DNA of 45,161 nt from Secundilactobacillus pentosiphilus (GCF_002217985.1 NZ_BCMI01000021.1:1-45161); one strand, 5' to 3'; counted from the first letter of the stretch, positions 32,207 through 40,754 are shown. Program-made: numbers and translations. The notes: generated by a model not told the origin, from the letters alone.

Positions 32207-32734
32207 ATGAATTCTAAGACAACTCACTTCGGCATCAACTCGGTGGCAGATATCGCCAAGGTTGCCGTTATCGCTGCACTCTATGTCGTTATTACGACGG
32301 TCTTGGCAGCCTTTAGTTTTGGCGCTGTCCAGGTACGTCTGGCAGAAATGCTTAACTTATTGGCGATTTACAATAAGCGCTACGTGATCGCCGTTCCACT
32401 GGGCGTTGCCATTTCTAATCTGGCTTCACCCAACGGTATCATCGACGTTATCTGGGGCAGCTTATCCACTTTTGTCACCATGCTGGTGCTTTACTACGTC
32501 GCTAAGCATATTCGCAACTTCTACGGCAAATTGGTGGCTGGCGTTTTAATCGTCACCTTTTCAATGTTTACCATCGCACTGGAACTAGCCTGGATCGGGA
32601 ACGCGGCTTTTTGGCCCACTTTCTGGATGGACTGGGGCACGATTGCCATTGGTGAATTTATCTCACTGACGGTTGGCGCAATTCTGCTCGTACTGATGGG
32701 TTTTCGAATTGATTTAAATAAATTATTTAATTAG
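32207..32734 (+). CDS. queT: Queuosine precursor ECF transporter S component
   Basis: The substrate-binding membrane subunit of an energy-coupling-factor transporter for a queuosine precursor (preQ1 or preQ0), working with shared EcfAA'T encoded elsewhere. It has 175 residues and about five to six membrane segments. The signature AALYVVITTVLAAFSFGAVQ-VRLAEML and the AISNLASPNGIIDVIWGSL segment are those of QueT. The start is ATG 32207, behind GGAGGAAG; the frame from 32156 is longer but has no ribosome site. It ends at a terminator. Confidence 0.93.
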   Translation: MNSKTTHFGINSVADIAKVAVIAALYVVITTVLAAFSFGAVQVRLAEMLNLLAIYNKRYVIAVPLGVAISNLASPNGIIDVIWGSLSTFVTMLVLYYVAKHIRNFYGKLVAGVLIVTFSMFTIALELAWIGNAAFWPTFWMDWGTIAIGEFISLTVGAILLVLMGFRIDLNKLFN

Positions 32735-32757
32735 CTTACGTTTGTCATTTTAAAAAG

Positions 32758-32799
32758 TACCCGTTTATCACCGTTAAATCAGTGATAGACGGGTATTTT
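32758..32799 (+). terminator. Terminator after queT
   Basis: TACCCGT-TATCAC (32758-32771) pairs with GTGATA-ACGGGTA (32782-32795), with a single T/G mismatch, and TTTT follows. Confidence 0.85.
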
Positions 32800-32875
32800 A
32801 GTTGCAGTAAAATATAAAATGACTTATGGTTACATCAGCAAGAAAGTGCATCTGTACAGTAAGGAGAGAAGCGCT

Positions 32876-33934
32876 ATGTTTCTAGCTCTTAAAGAAATTA
32901 AAAAAGAAAAATTCCGCTCGGGTCTGATCATCGCCATGATTGTGCTGATCAGCTACCTGATTTTTATCCTCACCAGTCTCGCATTGGGGATGGCCCGCGA
33001 AAACACCGACGCAATCAACTCCTGGGGTGTCGCCAAGATCACCTTGAGTTCTAACGCTAACGTCGACATGCGTCAATCCTTCTTAACTCAGAAACAGGCC
33101 GGCACGCTGAGCAAAAATGAGGCTTACCTGGGTGAGACCCCCGTTGTGGCTGAAGCTAAGGGTCATCAGCAGCAATCCGCCTTCTTTGTCGGCCTGAAAA
33201 GTACTCAGTTTATTGCCAAAAAAATCAAGCTGGAAAGTGGTCACCGGGTTCGCCATTCCCATGAAGTTGTCGTTGATGATGCTTTAAAATTAAAGGGCTA
33301 TCAGCTTGGCGATTCGTTTAAATTAAACGATGACAAAACTAAGTTCACCATTGTCGGTTTTACTAAACGTGCAAAGCTCAACGTCACCCCAGTAATTTAC
33401 GGTCAACTGGGGACGTGGCGCGCGCTGCGGGGGATTAAAATGGGGCCCGTAACGAGCGTTGTAGCTTCTAAAACCAATCAGTACCAGTCTCACCAAGATG
33501 GCACCAAAACCTATACGCGTCAGCAAATTATCAATAAGCTTCCGGGTTATCAGGCACAAATTTTAACTTTCGTTCTCATGATCGGTTTCTTAATGGTTAT
33601 TTCGATGATCATTATCGCCGTCTTTTTGTACATTTTAACCCTGCAAAAGCTGCCAAATTACGCAGTGCTTCGCGCCCAGGGCATTCCTAGCAAAGTACTG
33701 GTTGGTGCCACGATCAGCCAGTCGTTTCTGCTGGTCGCCAGTGGCTTGATCATCGGCACGGTCCTGACCGCCGTCACTGGTTTGGTCATCCCGGCACAGG
33801 TCCCAATGGCGTTTAATATCCCGCTTTTAGCCGTGGTTGGCTTAGTAATCCTGGTAATGGCTTTGATTGGCAGCTTGATCCCCGTTAAAACGGTTTTGAA
33901 TGTTGATCCCGTTTCAGTGATGGGAGGCGAATGA
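32876..33934 (+). CDS. ABC transporter permease (FtsX/HrtB-like)
   Basis: A 352-residue permease of the MacB/FtsX type: one N-terminal membrane helix (about 16-38), a large extracellular domain (about 40-235), and three C-terminal helices (about 238-345). The start MFLALKEIKKEKFRSGLIIAM and the end VLNVDPVSVMGGE resemble HrtB of Lactococcus heme-efflux systems, so export of heme or another hydrophobic toxic compound is plausible but unproven. ATG 32876 follows AAGGAGAG; the in-frame codon at 32819 is rejected for want of a ribosome site. It is coupled to the ATPase gene. Confidence 0.85.
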   Translation: MFLALKEIKKEKFRSGLIIAMIVLISYLIFILTSLALGMARENTDAINSWGVAKITLSSNANVDMRQSFLTQKQAGTLSKNEAYLGETPVVAEAKGHQQQSAFFVGLKSTQFIAKKIKLESGHRVRHSHEVVVDDALKLKGYQLGDSFKLNDDKTKFTIVGFTKRAKLNVTPVIYGQLGTWRALRGIKMGPVTSVVASKTNQYQSHQDGTKTYTRQQIINKLPGYQAQILTFVLMIGFLMVISMIIIAVFLYILTLQKLPNYAVLRAQGIPSKVLVGATISQSFLLVASGLIIGTVLTAVTGLVIPAQVPMAFNIPLLAVVGLVILVMALIGSLIPVKTVLNVDPVSVMGGE

Positions 33935-33936
33935 CA

Positions 33937-34596
33937 ATGAGTGCTTTTTCCGTTAAAAACGTTAACCAGATTTTCGGTTCGGGTACGGCCAAAGTACACG
34001 TTTTACACGATGTGAATTTTGAAGCCGAATCCGGCACCTTAAGTTTGATCATGGGGCCATCCGGTTCGGGTAAGACCACCTTTTTGACCATTATCGGCGG
34101 CCTGCTGACACCGACTAGCGGCACCGTTACCGTCAATGGAATTGACTATAATCAGCGATCCAAAAAACAGCGTGATGCACTCCGGTTAGAGGCTATCGGC
34201 TTTGTGCTGCAGGCCTATCACTTATTGCCCTATTTAACCGTTGCTGACCAGTTCACCTTAGTGGATAAGGTCAAGCCCAAGGGAAATCTAACCAAGGCAG
34301 AACTTAATCAAGTGCTTGAAACACTGGGTATTAGAAGCCTGCTTCATAAGTATCCCAGCGAACTCTCCAGTGGTCAGCAGCAACGGGTGGCCATTGCCCG
34401 CGCCCTCTACCCAAATCCGGCGATCATCTTGGCAGACGAACCCACTGCCGCTTTAGATGGCCCACGGGTCAAAGTTGTTGGCAGTCTGCTGAAAAGTTTG
34501 GCTACTGATCATCATAAAGCAGTGGTGGTCGTTACTCACGACTCCCGCCTGATTGAATTTACGGATCATTTATACGAGATGCAAGAGGCGTACTGA
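33937..34596 (+). CDS. ABC transporter ATP-binding protein (HrtA/LolD-like)
   Basis: A 219-residue ATPase with Walker A GPSGSGKT, Q-loop (FVLQAYHLL), signature LSSGQQQRVAIARAL, Walker B IILADEPT and the H-loop VVVTHD. It belongs to the LolD/MacB/HrtA class, the partner of FtsX-like permeases. ATG 33937 has GGAGG 9 bases upstream; an ATG at 33931 overlaps the permease stop but lies only 3 bases from the ribosome site. It works with the permease just upstream. No TetR-type regulator (HrtR) is adjacent. Confidence 0.92.
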   Translation: MSAFSVKNVNQIFGSGTAKVHVLHDVNFEAESGTLSLIMGPSGSGKTTFLTIIGGLLTPTSGTVTVNGIDYNQRSKKQRDALRLEAIGFVLQAYHLLPYLTVADQFTLVDKVKPKGNLTKAELNQVLETLGIRSLLHKYPSELSSGQQQRVAIARALYPNPAIILADEPTAALDGPRVKVVGSLLKSLATDHHKAVVVVTHDSRLIEFTDHLYEMQEAY

Positions 34597-34625
34597 CCAA
34601 GCAAACCATCATAAAAGCGTAATTT

Positions 34626-34667
34626 AAAGGACTCACACAAGCTTTCAGTGTGAGTCCTTTGTCTTTT
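34626..34667 (+). terminator. Terminator after the ABC genes
   Basis: A perfect 13 bp stem (34626-34638 with 34648-34660), then GTCTTTT. It abuts the end of the convergent flavin-binding-type gene. Confidence 0.85.
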
Positions 34668-35040
34668 ACAATAATTGTTTAGCTGACGTCGGTGTAATTT
34701 CTAACACTTTACGAATAAACGGATACTTTGCTTTAACCTGTTCAAATTCCTGACCGTTATCAACAAACTTGGCAGTACCTGTTAAGCGAAAGCCAGTACC
34801 TTGATAACCGTCACGTCCTTCAACTTCGCGCGCACCAGCCGTGAATAAGACTTGGTCGTTTTGTGCCAAATCCTGTTCAGCATGGGTAAAGCCGGCTGCT
34901 GGAATTAAAATCCGCTCGTCATCCGTTACGGTGAGATACGAGTTCCAAGTATTCGTAATGTGCGGTTCTGCTGGGGTCCAAGTAACAACAGAAACCACCC
35001 CTTCATAGTTTAAAACGTCACGAAATTTTTGGGTTAGCAT
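34666..35040 (-). CDS. Pyridoxamine 5'-phosphate oxidase-like (FMN-binding split barrel) protein
   Basis: A 124-residue protein with the split-barrel pattern of small PNPOx-like flavoproteins: GVVSVVTWTPAEPHITNTWNSYL at the start, ILIPAAGFTHAEQDLAQNDQVLFT in the middle and GFRLTGTAKFV before the C-terminus. Such proteins bind FMN or F420 or heme; the ligand and substrate are unknown. AAGAAGGAA precedes the ATG. It appears monocistronic. Confidence 0.82.
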   Translation of the reverse strand: MLTQKFRDVLNYEGVVSVVTWTPAEPHITNTWNSYLTVTDDERILIPAAGFTHAEQDLAQNDQVLFTAGAREVEGRDGYQGTGFRLTGTAKFVDNGQEFEQVKAKYPFIRKVLEITPTSAKQLL

Positions 35041-35126
35041 GTTTATTCCTTCTTTATATTATGACTTATTCCAATAATATATGATTAACGCTTGGCCGTC
35101 AATGATTTAACCTTGATTGCTACATA

Positions 35127-35203
35127 GCCGAAACGTGCTCCGGTAAGCAGATAGCTGCATATAAAGCCACCCCAGCATAAATCCCAGGCCCATGGATTTA
35201 TGC
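35127..35203. repeat. Palindromic repeat unit A
   Basis: Starts with GAAACGTGCTCCGG and contains CAGATAGCTGCAT, GCCACCC and the inverted pair CATAAATCC/GGATTTATG. It is about 80% identical by eye to unit B 82 bases on. It has the look of a dispersed REP-like intergenic element. Confidence 0.7.
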
Positions 35204-35208
35204 CACAT

Positions 35209-35328
35209 TGCTGAAACGTGCTCCGGCAGACAGATAGCTGCATGTAAGGCCACCCACCACAAATCCCAGACCCATGGATTTATGGTGGGTGGCCTTACAC
35301 TCCGCTATCTAACCGTCTGCCTCCGCAC
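35209..35328. repeat. Palindromic repeat unit B, 111-base hairpin
   Basis: Shares GAAACGTGCTCCGG, CAGATAGCTGCAT and ATAAATCC-type blocks with unit A. From 35218 to 35328 it folds on itself. The core TAAGGCCACCCACCA pairs with TGGTGGGTGGCCTTA, and AGATAGC/GCTATCT, GGCAGAC/GTCTGCC and GTG-CTCC/CTCCGCAC extend the stem to about 50 positions with a few mismatches. No ORF overlaps it. Confidence 0.8.
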
Positions 35329-35336
35329 TCTGCACT

Positions 35337-35702
35337 AAAAAAAGCCACCCCCCAACATCGTTATCAGGAAGTGACTTCTGTATCTAAACCGGCCGCAAAC
35401 TTCACGACCCTTTCGTACCTGTAGAAGGTTATCGACCAACAAATGGTAAATCTTGGATCTTAACCGTTGGGGTTCGTACTCTTGTCGGCTCGAGGGATAC
35501 CATCGAATACCGATTCCATCTCCTGTTATTCGATGCCTCAATTCATACTTCAGCAAGCCTAACAAGGAAACAGTCTACTACCCGTTTGATTCTACTTTCG
35601 GCTCTATTGGTCTAGTGTCACTAAATACTGAGCCTTTGTTGCTTCACAGCAACGATACTACTTTCAAAACTAATTGGTCTTATCTAACCTTCCAACATTA
35701 TA
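35337..35702 (-). ncRNA. Possible CcpA-controlled transcript without an ORF
   Basis: This stretch has a GC content like coding DNA but no frame with a ribosome site. On the minus strand a TATAAT (35697-35702) lies just inside a perfect cre (35714-35727). At the other end a GGGGGGTGGC segment is followed by seven T residues (35337-35343). Between lie self-complementary parts such as CATCGAATA/TATTCGATG (35511-35537) and GGAAGT/ACTTC (about 35367-35378). It could be a structured small RNA or a decayed gene. No known RNA family (6S, tmRNA, RNase P, SRP) was recognised. Confidence 0.3.
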
Positions 35703-35713
35703 ATAACTGATTT

Positions 35714-35727
35714 TGTAACCGATTACA
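35714..35727. promoter_or_regulatory. cre site (CcpA), palindromic
   Basis: TGTAACCGATTACA fits the cre consensus TGWAANCGNTNNCA on both strands. It lies downstream of cls and upstream of a minus-strand TATAAT, so it does not control any obvious protein gene. Confidence 0.65.
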
Positions 35728-35763
35728 AGAAAAATGTTTGGCTTTTTTGAAGCTTAAATTCCA

Positions 35764-37218
35764 TTACAGAATTGGTGATAATAACCGGCAGAAACTCTGC
35801 TTAAATCGCAAATACCACGACTGCTTATCAAACGCTTCGGCCGTCATCAAACGACTCAAACGCTGGTCTTGTTCAAACAAATCGGCTAGCCGCACCGCCA
35901 GTTTCTCATCGTAAAGAAAGGCATTTACTTCAAAGTTCAACTTAAAACTGCGGCAGTCCATATTAGCTGAACCCACCGATGCCAGCCGGTCGTCCACAAC
36001 CATCGTTTTAGCATGCATGAACCCGCGCTCATAATAGTAAATTTTGACGCCATCCTTAGCAAACTCATGGGCATAATACTGTGTTGCGCGATAAACAAAG
36101 GGGTGGTCGGGCATTTTAGGGATCATAATTCGGACGTCGACCCCTGCCATGACAGCGATCCGAATCGCATCCATCACACTATCATCCGGAATCAGATAGG
36201 GGGTTTGAATCCAAACCCGCCGTTTAGCGGACTGAATCAAGCGGATATAGCCCATCTTGATCTGCTGCAAATCTGAATCCGGTCCACTGCTGACAATTTG
36301 CATGTTGGTTTCGCCCTTCACATGAGTTAACGGGAAATAGCGGTTCTCAACGTGATCAGCTGGCAATAAGCTCTGGGAAGCCGTAGCGTTCCAATCCAAA
36401 ATAAACCTGCCCTGCAAGCCAAAGACTGCCGAACCCGTGATCCTTAAATGCGTGTCGCGCCAATAACCAAACTTTTTACTTCGACTAAGGTACTGATCAC
36501 CAATGTTAAACCCGCCGACGTAGCCCACTTTTCCATCAATCACCACGATCTTTCGGTGATCGCGAAAATTCAACCGAAAATCCATAATGGCTGAACGAGC
36601 CAAGAAGGGCTCAGCGTAACCACCAGCTTTTAATAACGGTTTAAAGAAGGACCGAAACGCCCCGATTGAGCCAAAGGGATCATAAATGACGCGGACCTCA
36701 ACACCAGACTGGGCTTTACGAACCAGCAGGTCGCGAATCTGTTTACCGATCCGGTCGTTTTTAAAGGCGTAAAATTCTATATGTACACTGCTTTGGGCCC
36801 GTTCAATATCTTCAATCATTTCGTGGAATAACTGCTGGCCGTCCGGAATAATACGCACCCGATTTTTCCGTGCTAAAAAGGCGTGGTTAGCCGTCTGAAA
36901 CATGGTCACTAGCGACTTAACTGAATTAGAGACTAAATCGGCCGGTAAATCTTCGTTACCCAGTTCCTGACGCTGTTGTGCCAGTAGTTCATCCAGCTGC
37001 AGCTGCACGTCACTTTTGACCTTAAACAGTTTATTTTTCGGTAACTGCCGACCCAAAAAGGCGTAGATCAAAAACCCAACTACTGGCAGTAAAAAGAGTA
37101 CCAACAGCCAGGCCCAAATTGCAGCAATATCGCGTCGCTGCCTAAAGATAATAATAATTGCTAATATAACGTTGATGAGATAAACACCCTCACCAATCAT
37201 CGTCAAGGTAATATTCAT
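35764..37218 (-). CDS. cls: Cardiolipin synthase
   Basis: A membrane enzyme that joins two phosphatidylglycerols to cardiolipin. Two N-terminal membrane segments (residues about 7-26 and 34-54) precede two phospholipase-D domains. The HKD motifs are His221-x-Lys223-x4-Asp228 (RDHRKIVVID) and His402-x-Lys404-x4-Asp409 (MHAKTMVVDD). At 484 residues it has the normal length. AGAGGGAGA precedes the ATG. It appears monocistronic, with the structured region 35337-35727 downstream. Confidence 0.96.
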   Translation of the reverse strand: MNITLTMIGEGVYLINVILAIIIIFRQRRDIAAIWAWLLVLFLLPVVGFLIYAFLGRQLPKNKLFKVKSDVQLQLDELLAQQRQELGNEDLPADLVSNSVKSLVTMFQTANHAFLARKNRVRIIPDGQQLFHEMIEDIERAQSSVHIEFYAFKNDRIGKQIRDLLVRKAQSGVEVRVIYDPFGSIGAFRSFFKPLLKAGGYAEPFLARSAIMDFRLNFRDHRKIVVIDGKVGYVGGFNIGDQYLSRSKKFGYWRDTHLRITGSAVFGLQGRFILDWNATASQSLLPADHVENRYFPLTHVKGETNMQIVSSGPDSDLQQIKMGYIRLIQSAKRRVWIQTPYLIPDDSVMDAIRIAVMAGVDVRIMIPKMPDHPFVYRATQYYAHEFAKDGVKIYYYERGFMHAKTMVVDDRLASVGSANMDCRSFKLNFEVNAFLYDEKLAVRLADLFEQDQRLSRLMTAEAFDKQSWYLRFKQSFCRLLSPIL

Positions 37219-37308
37219 AGAATTCTCCCTCTTAGCCGTTCAATTATGCTATTATGAGGAAAATTATAGCACAAGTAACATTGCTAGTTCCTAGAAAGGA
37301 AGTTTCAA

Positions 37309-37464
37309 ATGTTTTCTACAATTGTTCCGGCAATCTACGGCATTCATGGCTTAGGCACCATTCGTATTTTTCACTGGTTATTCCGTGAAAATCCAGTGAT
37401 TGGCTTTGGCTTCTTACTGGCCATCATTCTCTATGGTGTTTACCGCTATAATAACCGCCGTTAA
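37309..37464 (+). CDS. Small membrane protein, 51 aa
   Basis: A short ORF divergent from cls: ATG 37309, stop 37462-37464, with AAAGGAAG 7 bases upstream. It has one clear membrane segment (residues about 30-44, GFGFLLAIILYGVYR) after an amphipathic start, and a basic end (RYNNRR). No family is recognised. A strong terminator follows within 60 bases, which supports it as a transcribed gene. Confidence 0.65.
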   Translation: MFSTIVPAIYGIHGLGTIRIFHWLFRENPVIGFGFLLAIILYGVYRYNNRR

Positions 37465-37523
37465 AAACACAACGTGAAAATGGTTTTTGTTACCGCTCCA
37501 CAATTCATAGCCACTTAACGTCC

Positions 37524-37573
37524 AAAAGCGTCCTCCCGATGCATGATCAAGACCATCGGAAGGACGCTTTTTG
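37524..37573. terminator. Bidirectional terminator
   Basis: AAAAGCGTCCTCCCGAT (37524-37540) pairs with ATCGGAAGGACGCTTTT (37555-37571) with one mismatch. It lies between the 51-residue gene (+) and the secreted protein gene (-). Confidence 0.88.
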
Positions 37574-37625
37574 GTGTTAATTCTGAAACCTACCACACGA
37601 TGCCACAGCTTCACCCTTTTACCCG

Positions 37626-38732
37626 CTAATAAACGGTGGTTGAAACCAGGACTTCTGGACTATGGTTAGTTAGTAAATAACCGTGGCCGCTGCCATCAAA
37701 GGTAAGGCCTTCAGTTTCTCGCTTTGGCGTTAACTCAGACCAATCAAAAGATTGATTAGTCACTGAACCGCGACCCTTTAGCTGTTTAGCTGGAAAGCTA
37801 GCAACGGAATCATCAGAAACTAAGTATAGGCGTCCACGCTTAGGGTTATAACCCATACTTTGAACGTGTGTCCCAGGCAGATGCTTAAATACTTGGTCCG
37901 TTCTCCTGAAAGCAACGTGGTGGGCAGAAATCTTACCCTTATAAACATTGACGCCATTGCCTGGATTACTCCAGAAATAGGCGTTGCCATGTTTATCAAA
38001 AGCTAGTGAATGACCGCCGTGAATGTATCCGTGCGAAACTAAGGGAAACTTAACAGCCCAATTCGGTTTTAACGTTTTCGTGCTGATATGTTGAATATAC
38101 CCGCCTGTTAAAGGCTGTACAGCGCCCTTAGCCAAATTATCCCGCCACATATAAAGACCATGATTCTTCGAATTATAGGCTAACGACTGACCGTGCCCCG
38201 TTTCAAATAATCCGCCGGCTTTAATTGCCTTTTGAAGATTTTTTTGTTTGGCTGAGTATTTACCATGATGCTTGACGTACACCGACTGCAGCAATTTGGG
38301 ATCCTTGTTTACTCCCAGTGTCTTCAACCGCTTCATATTAAAACGCACGACTCGGCCACGATTCCTCGTACTGGTTGGGCAATAAACGACGTACATATAG
38401 CCGCTCTTTGACACCGCTATGGATTGCGGATTGCCCCAATGTTCATGTCCTTTACCGGGATATGGCAGTAAGTACCGGGTCTTAAAGGTAACTTTTTTGC
38501 CTCGAACTGACTTCATCTGATTGGTTTTATGCGATTTTCTCATGTGAGTAAACCGTTTGACTACTTTAACGTATTTAACCTTCGAGTTATTGAGTACCCT
38601 CATTCTTGATGGGTGATTAATGAGTCCTGTAGAATGTTGGTGATATACCTTAACCGAGGCATTGGCAACCAACGATTGTCCCAAAATAAAACAGGTCATT
38701 AAACTAACGACCCCTAAAATAAACCGTTTCAA
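37626..38732 (-). CDS. Secreted protein, beta-propeller-like
   Basis: A 368-residue exported protein. The signal peptide is clear (KRFILGVVSLMTCFILGQSLVANA, cleavage near ANA-S, residue 25). The mature part has repeated strand-turn units with small/aromatic patterns such as GNPQSIAVSKSGYMYVVY, GHGQSLAYNSKNHGLYMW, GGHSLAFDKHGNAYFW and VQSMGYNPKRGRLYLVS, spaced like propeller blades. It is rich in His and Lys. No enzyme motif was seen; the function is unknown. The start is TTG at 38732, with AGGAGG 6 bases upstream. Confidence 0.85.
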   Translation of the reverse strand: MKRFILGVVSLMTCFILGQSLVANASVKVYHQHSTGLINHPSRMRVLNNSKVKYVKVVKRFTHMRKSHKTNQMKSVRGKKVTFKTRYLLPYPGKGHEHWGNPQSIAVSKSGYMYVVYCPTSTRNRGRVVRFNMKRLKTLGVNKDPKLLQSVYVKHHGKYSAKQKNLQKAIKAGGLFETGHGQSLAYNSKNHGLYMWRDNLAKGAVQPLTGGYIQHISTKTLKPNWAVKFPLVSHGYIHGGHSLAFDKHGNAYFWSNPGNGVNVYKGKISAHHVAFRRTDQVFKHLPGTHVQSMGYNPKRGRLYLVSDDSVASFPAKQLKGRGSVTNQSFDWSELTPKRETEGLTFDGSGHGYLLTNHSPEVLVSTTVY

Positions 38733-38899
38733 GTTAATCCTCCTAAATTAATTATATTTTATAAGTAATTTTCAAGCACACATTTTATAATAAGACAAAA
38801 TACCTGGTAAGCTCAATCAATTCTTAAGATTTTTTGAAAAAATCCGGCATTCATTAAACATTCCCTAAAAGGTGTTCATTTTTTCTCCAAGCCATTTCT

Positions 38900-39748
38900 T
38901 TAAGAAGCATTAGACACCGTTGAGCGGCCAGTTGCATAATCGATTTTAGCTCCCGGCTGAATATTAAAGATGTAAACGTTAAACCGGATCGCATTGCTGC
39001 CAATTGACTGGGCCTGCATTTGCACACCGCGAGCTAATAGCTCATTATTCCGGAAAATTGGCGTGACGCGGTACCTCACATCATTCGCCGGATTTAGTTT
39101 GAGATACGTGGCCACCTGGGTTTCGTAATCTTCCATGCCGGGTGAATTCAGCGATCGGGTACCGGTCATTAAATTTTTAGCGTTGTTATTTTGACCAGTA
39201 AATTGGTAACCGATCAAGTGGCTGCGGTTATAAAGCCAGTCCGTTTTCCCCTGATATGTAAATCGCTTATTGTGCCAGCCGGTGGGATCAATGTATAGCG
39301 GTTCCCGTTGCGAATGGGGCATCAATGACTTTGATAACAGGGCATCAGCACCAGTGACCCGGTTATATTCGTCTAGATTGTGGTACGCCTGCCAAGGACC
39401 CTTTGAAGTACTAAGATCCGCTTTAGTAAAGGTCGGCACCCCGTTATTAACCTTTACGACCTGTTGTCCGCGATAGTTTAATGCCGCCAGTTGAGCCGTA
39501 CTATCAGCCTTAGTCTGACCATCGGCGTGCGGCTGATTCGTCGATTCGTTAGATTGGTGACCCTTGAAAGACTGAATGACCGAACTGGCCCTTTTTTGAA
39601 GTGTGGTCTGACTACTTGCGGAATTCGCTGGCGCTGAATTGGAATGACTGCCGCTCCCCGTTGCTGAAATTCCCGCAATAATGGCTACTGCAATGACTAG
39701 CCAGGTAAAAAATGAATTACTGTTACGTTTCCGTCGCCGTCTTGGCAT
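38900..39748 (-). CDS. Membrane-anchored DNA/RNA non-specific endonuclease
   Basis: A 282-residue beta-beta-alpha-Me nuclease of the EndA/NucA type. A basic N-terminus and one membrane segment (residues about 12-30) anchor it outside the cell. A Ser/Asn/Gln-rich spacer follows to about residue 85, then the nuclease domain. The catalytic motif NRSH (Asn174-His177 in YNRSHLIGYQ) and the metal-binding asparagine in NNNAKNLMTGTR are present. Relatives degrade extracellular DNA or act in DNA uptake. GGAGG lies 11 bases before the ATG. Confidence 0.9.
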   Translation of the reverse strand: MPRRRRKRNSNSFFTWLVIAVAIIAGISATGSGSHSNSAPANSASSQTTLQKRASSVIQSFKGHQSNESTNQPHADGQTKADSTAQLAALNYRGQQVVKVNNGVPTFTKADLSTSKGPWQAYHNLDEYNRVTGADALLSKSLMPHSQREPLYIDPTGWHNKRFTYQGKTDWLYNRSHLIGYQFTGQNNNAKNLMTGTRSLNSPGMEDYETQVATYLKLNPANDVRYRVTPIFRNNELLARGVQMQAQSIGSNAIRFNVYIFNIQPGAKIDYATGRSTVSNAS

Positions 39749-39857
39749 TTTGATTAATACCTCCCATTGTCTACTAGTCTTAGTTTATCAATAAACATAC
39801 GTTCGGTCTAGTTAGTAGTGAAAATAAAGCGGTCATCATCTCAGCTAGCCGCTAAAA

Positions 39858-39915
39858 AATAACCAAATAGCGACTGGTTTTCCCTTCACTGGAAATCAGT
39901 CGCTACTTGGTTATT
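39858..39915. terminator. Long hairpin between nuclease gene and AP2-type pseudogene
   Basis: AATAACCAAATAGCGACTG (39858-39876) pairs with CAGTCGCTACTTGGTTATT (39897-39915) with one mismatch, and the inner TTTCC/GGAAA extends it. It lies upstream of the nuclease gene and downstream of the minus-strand pseudogene, so it probably ends the latter. Confidence 0.6.
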
Positions 39916-40039
39916 CGGCTGGAACCTGAGTTATGGTGCGAATTTAGGTTATATATCGTCTAGCCTAGCAGTTGCGCGATGCCACAATTGCCTAATGAAA
40001 GACAGCTTATTCTTATCAGTTTGACCCAATCTGACGGGA

Positions 40040-40514
40040 TCAATCATTCATTTCCTTAACATTAAAATACTGCTGTTCGGCTTGCCGGCGCAGTTTAACT
40101 GCTTCATCAAAAGAGCGGGTAGCTTGGTTTAAAACGTAGCGGCCATGGTACATTAACCGGGCAATATAAGTCCCCGATTTTTTATCAAACGAAACGCCAA
40201 TAACACCGGTATGATTTCGCTTGGAACGAATCAGTGACGAGTAGCCGATGCCATTTTTATCCACTAATGCCCCACCCTGTGCATTAATAAAATTTTCATT
40301 ATGACAGGCATTCTGACGGGAGACTTCTCGTCTTAGACAGCCGCAGCTACGGGTGATTCCCTTTCTAAGGGCATAACCTTCAACAACTACCTGCTTACCG
40401 CAATCACATAGACATTCCCAACAAACGTTACCGTTTCGTGCCACCGTTTTTGCCCGTTTTTTGGACGACTAGCCGTCCAAATCGCTGACCCGTTAAATCA
40501 ATACAGTGACTCAT
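40040..40514 (-). pseudogene. Frameshifted AP2-domain DNA-binding protein
   Basis: The long frame (40444-40040) has a four-cysteine zinc-ribbon-like part (WECLCDCGK ... SCGCLRRE) and an AP2-like domain (HTGVIGVSFDKKSGTYIARLMYHGRYV). Family members begin with DLTGQRFGRLxV. That start is found just upstream in another frame: ATG 40514, MSHCIDLTGQRFGRLVVQK, behind AAGGGAAGG. The two frames are joined if the six-A run (40457-40462 on the plus strand as T) is read as five. The gene is thus one full coding unit broken by a one-base slip. Such proteins occur in phages and mobile elements. Confidence 0.75.
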
Positions 40515-40754
40515 TAAAGATCCTTCCCTTCGTTCAAATAAATCCTCCAAGGTCATTATCACAGATGATTAATGCGGTTAACCATCTACCACTCCTAAAA
40601 AAACTTCCCCCAATTTATGCCCTTATTATACAATATGTTGTTCACACTTTGTTTCTCACTTTTTTCTAATTTTTCAAAAAAATTGGTAATTATTTTCTGT
40701 CATGCTACCGCGATACCTGACATGCAATGATTTTCTTAACTCTCTCCCAAATAC

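Noticed and set aside
35335-35710. ORFs of 76 (minus) and 85 (plus) codons
   Set aside because: Neither has a ribosome site or a protein-like pattern that I recognise; they overlap on opposite strands in a structured, repeat-rich stretch.
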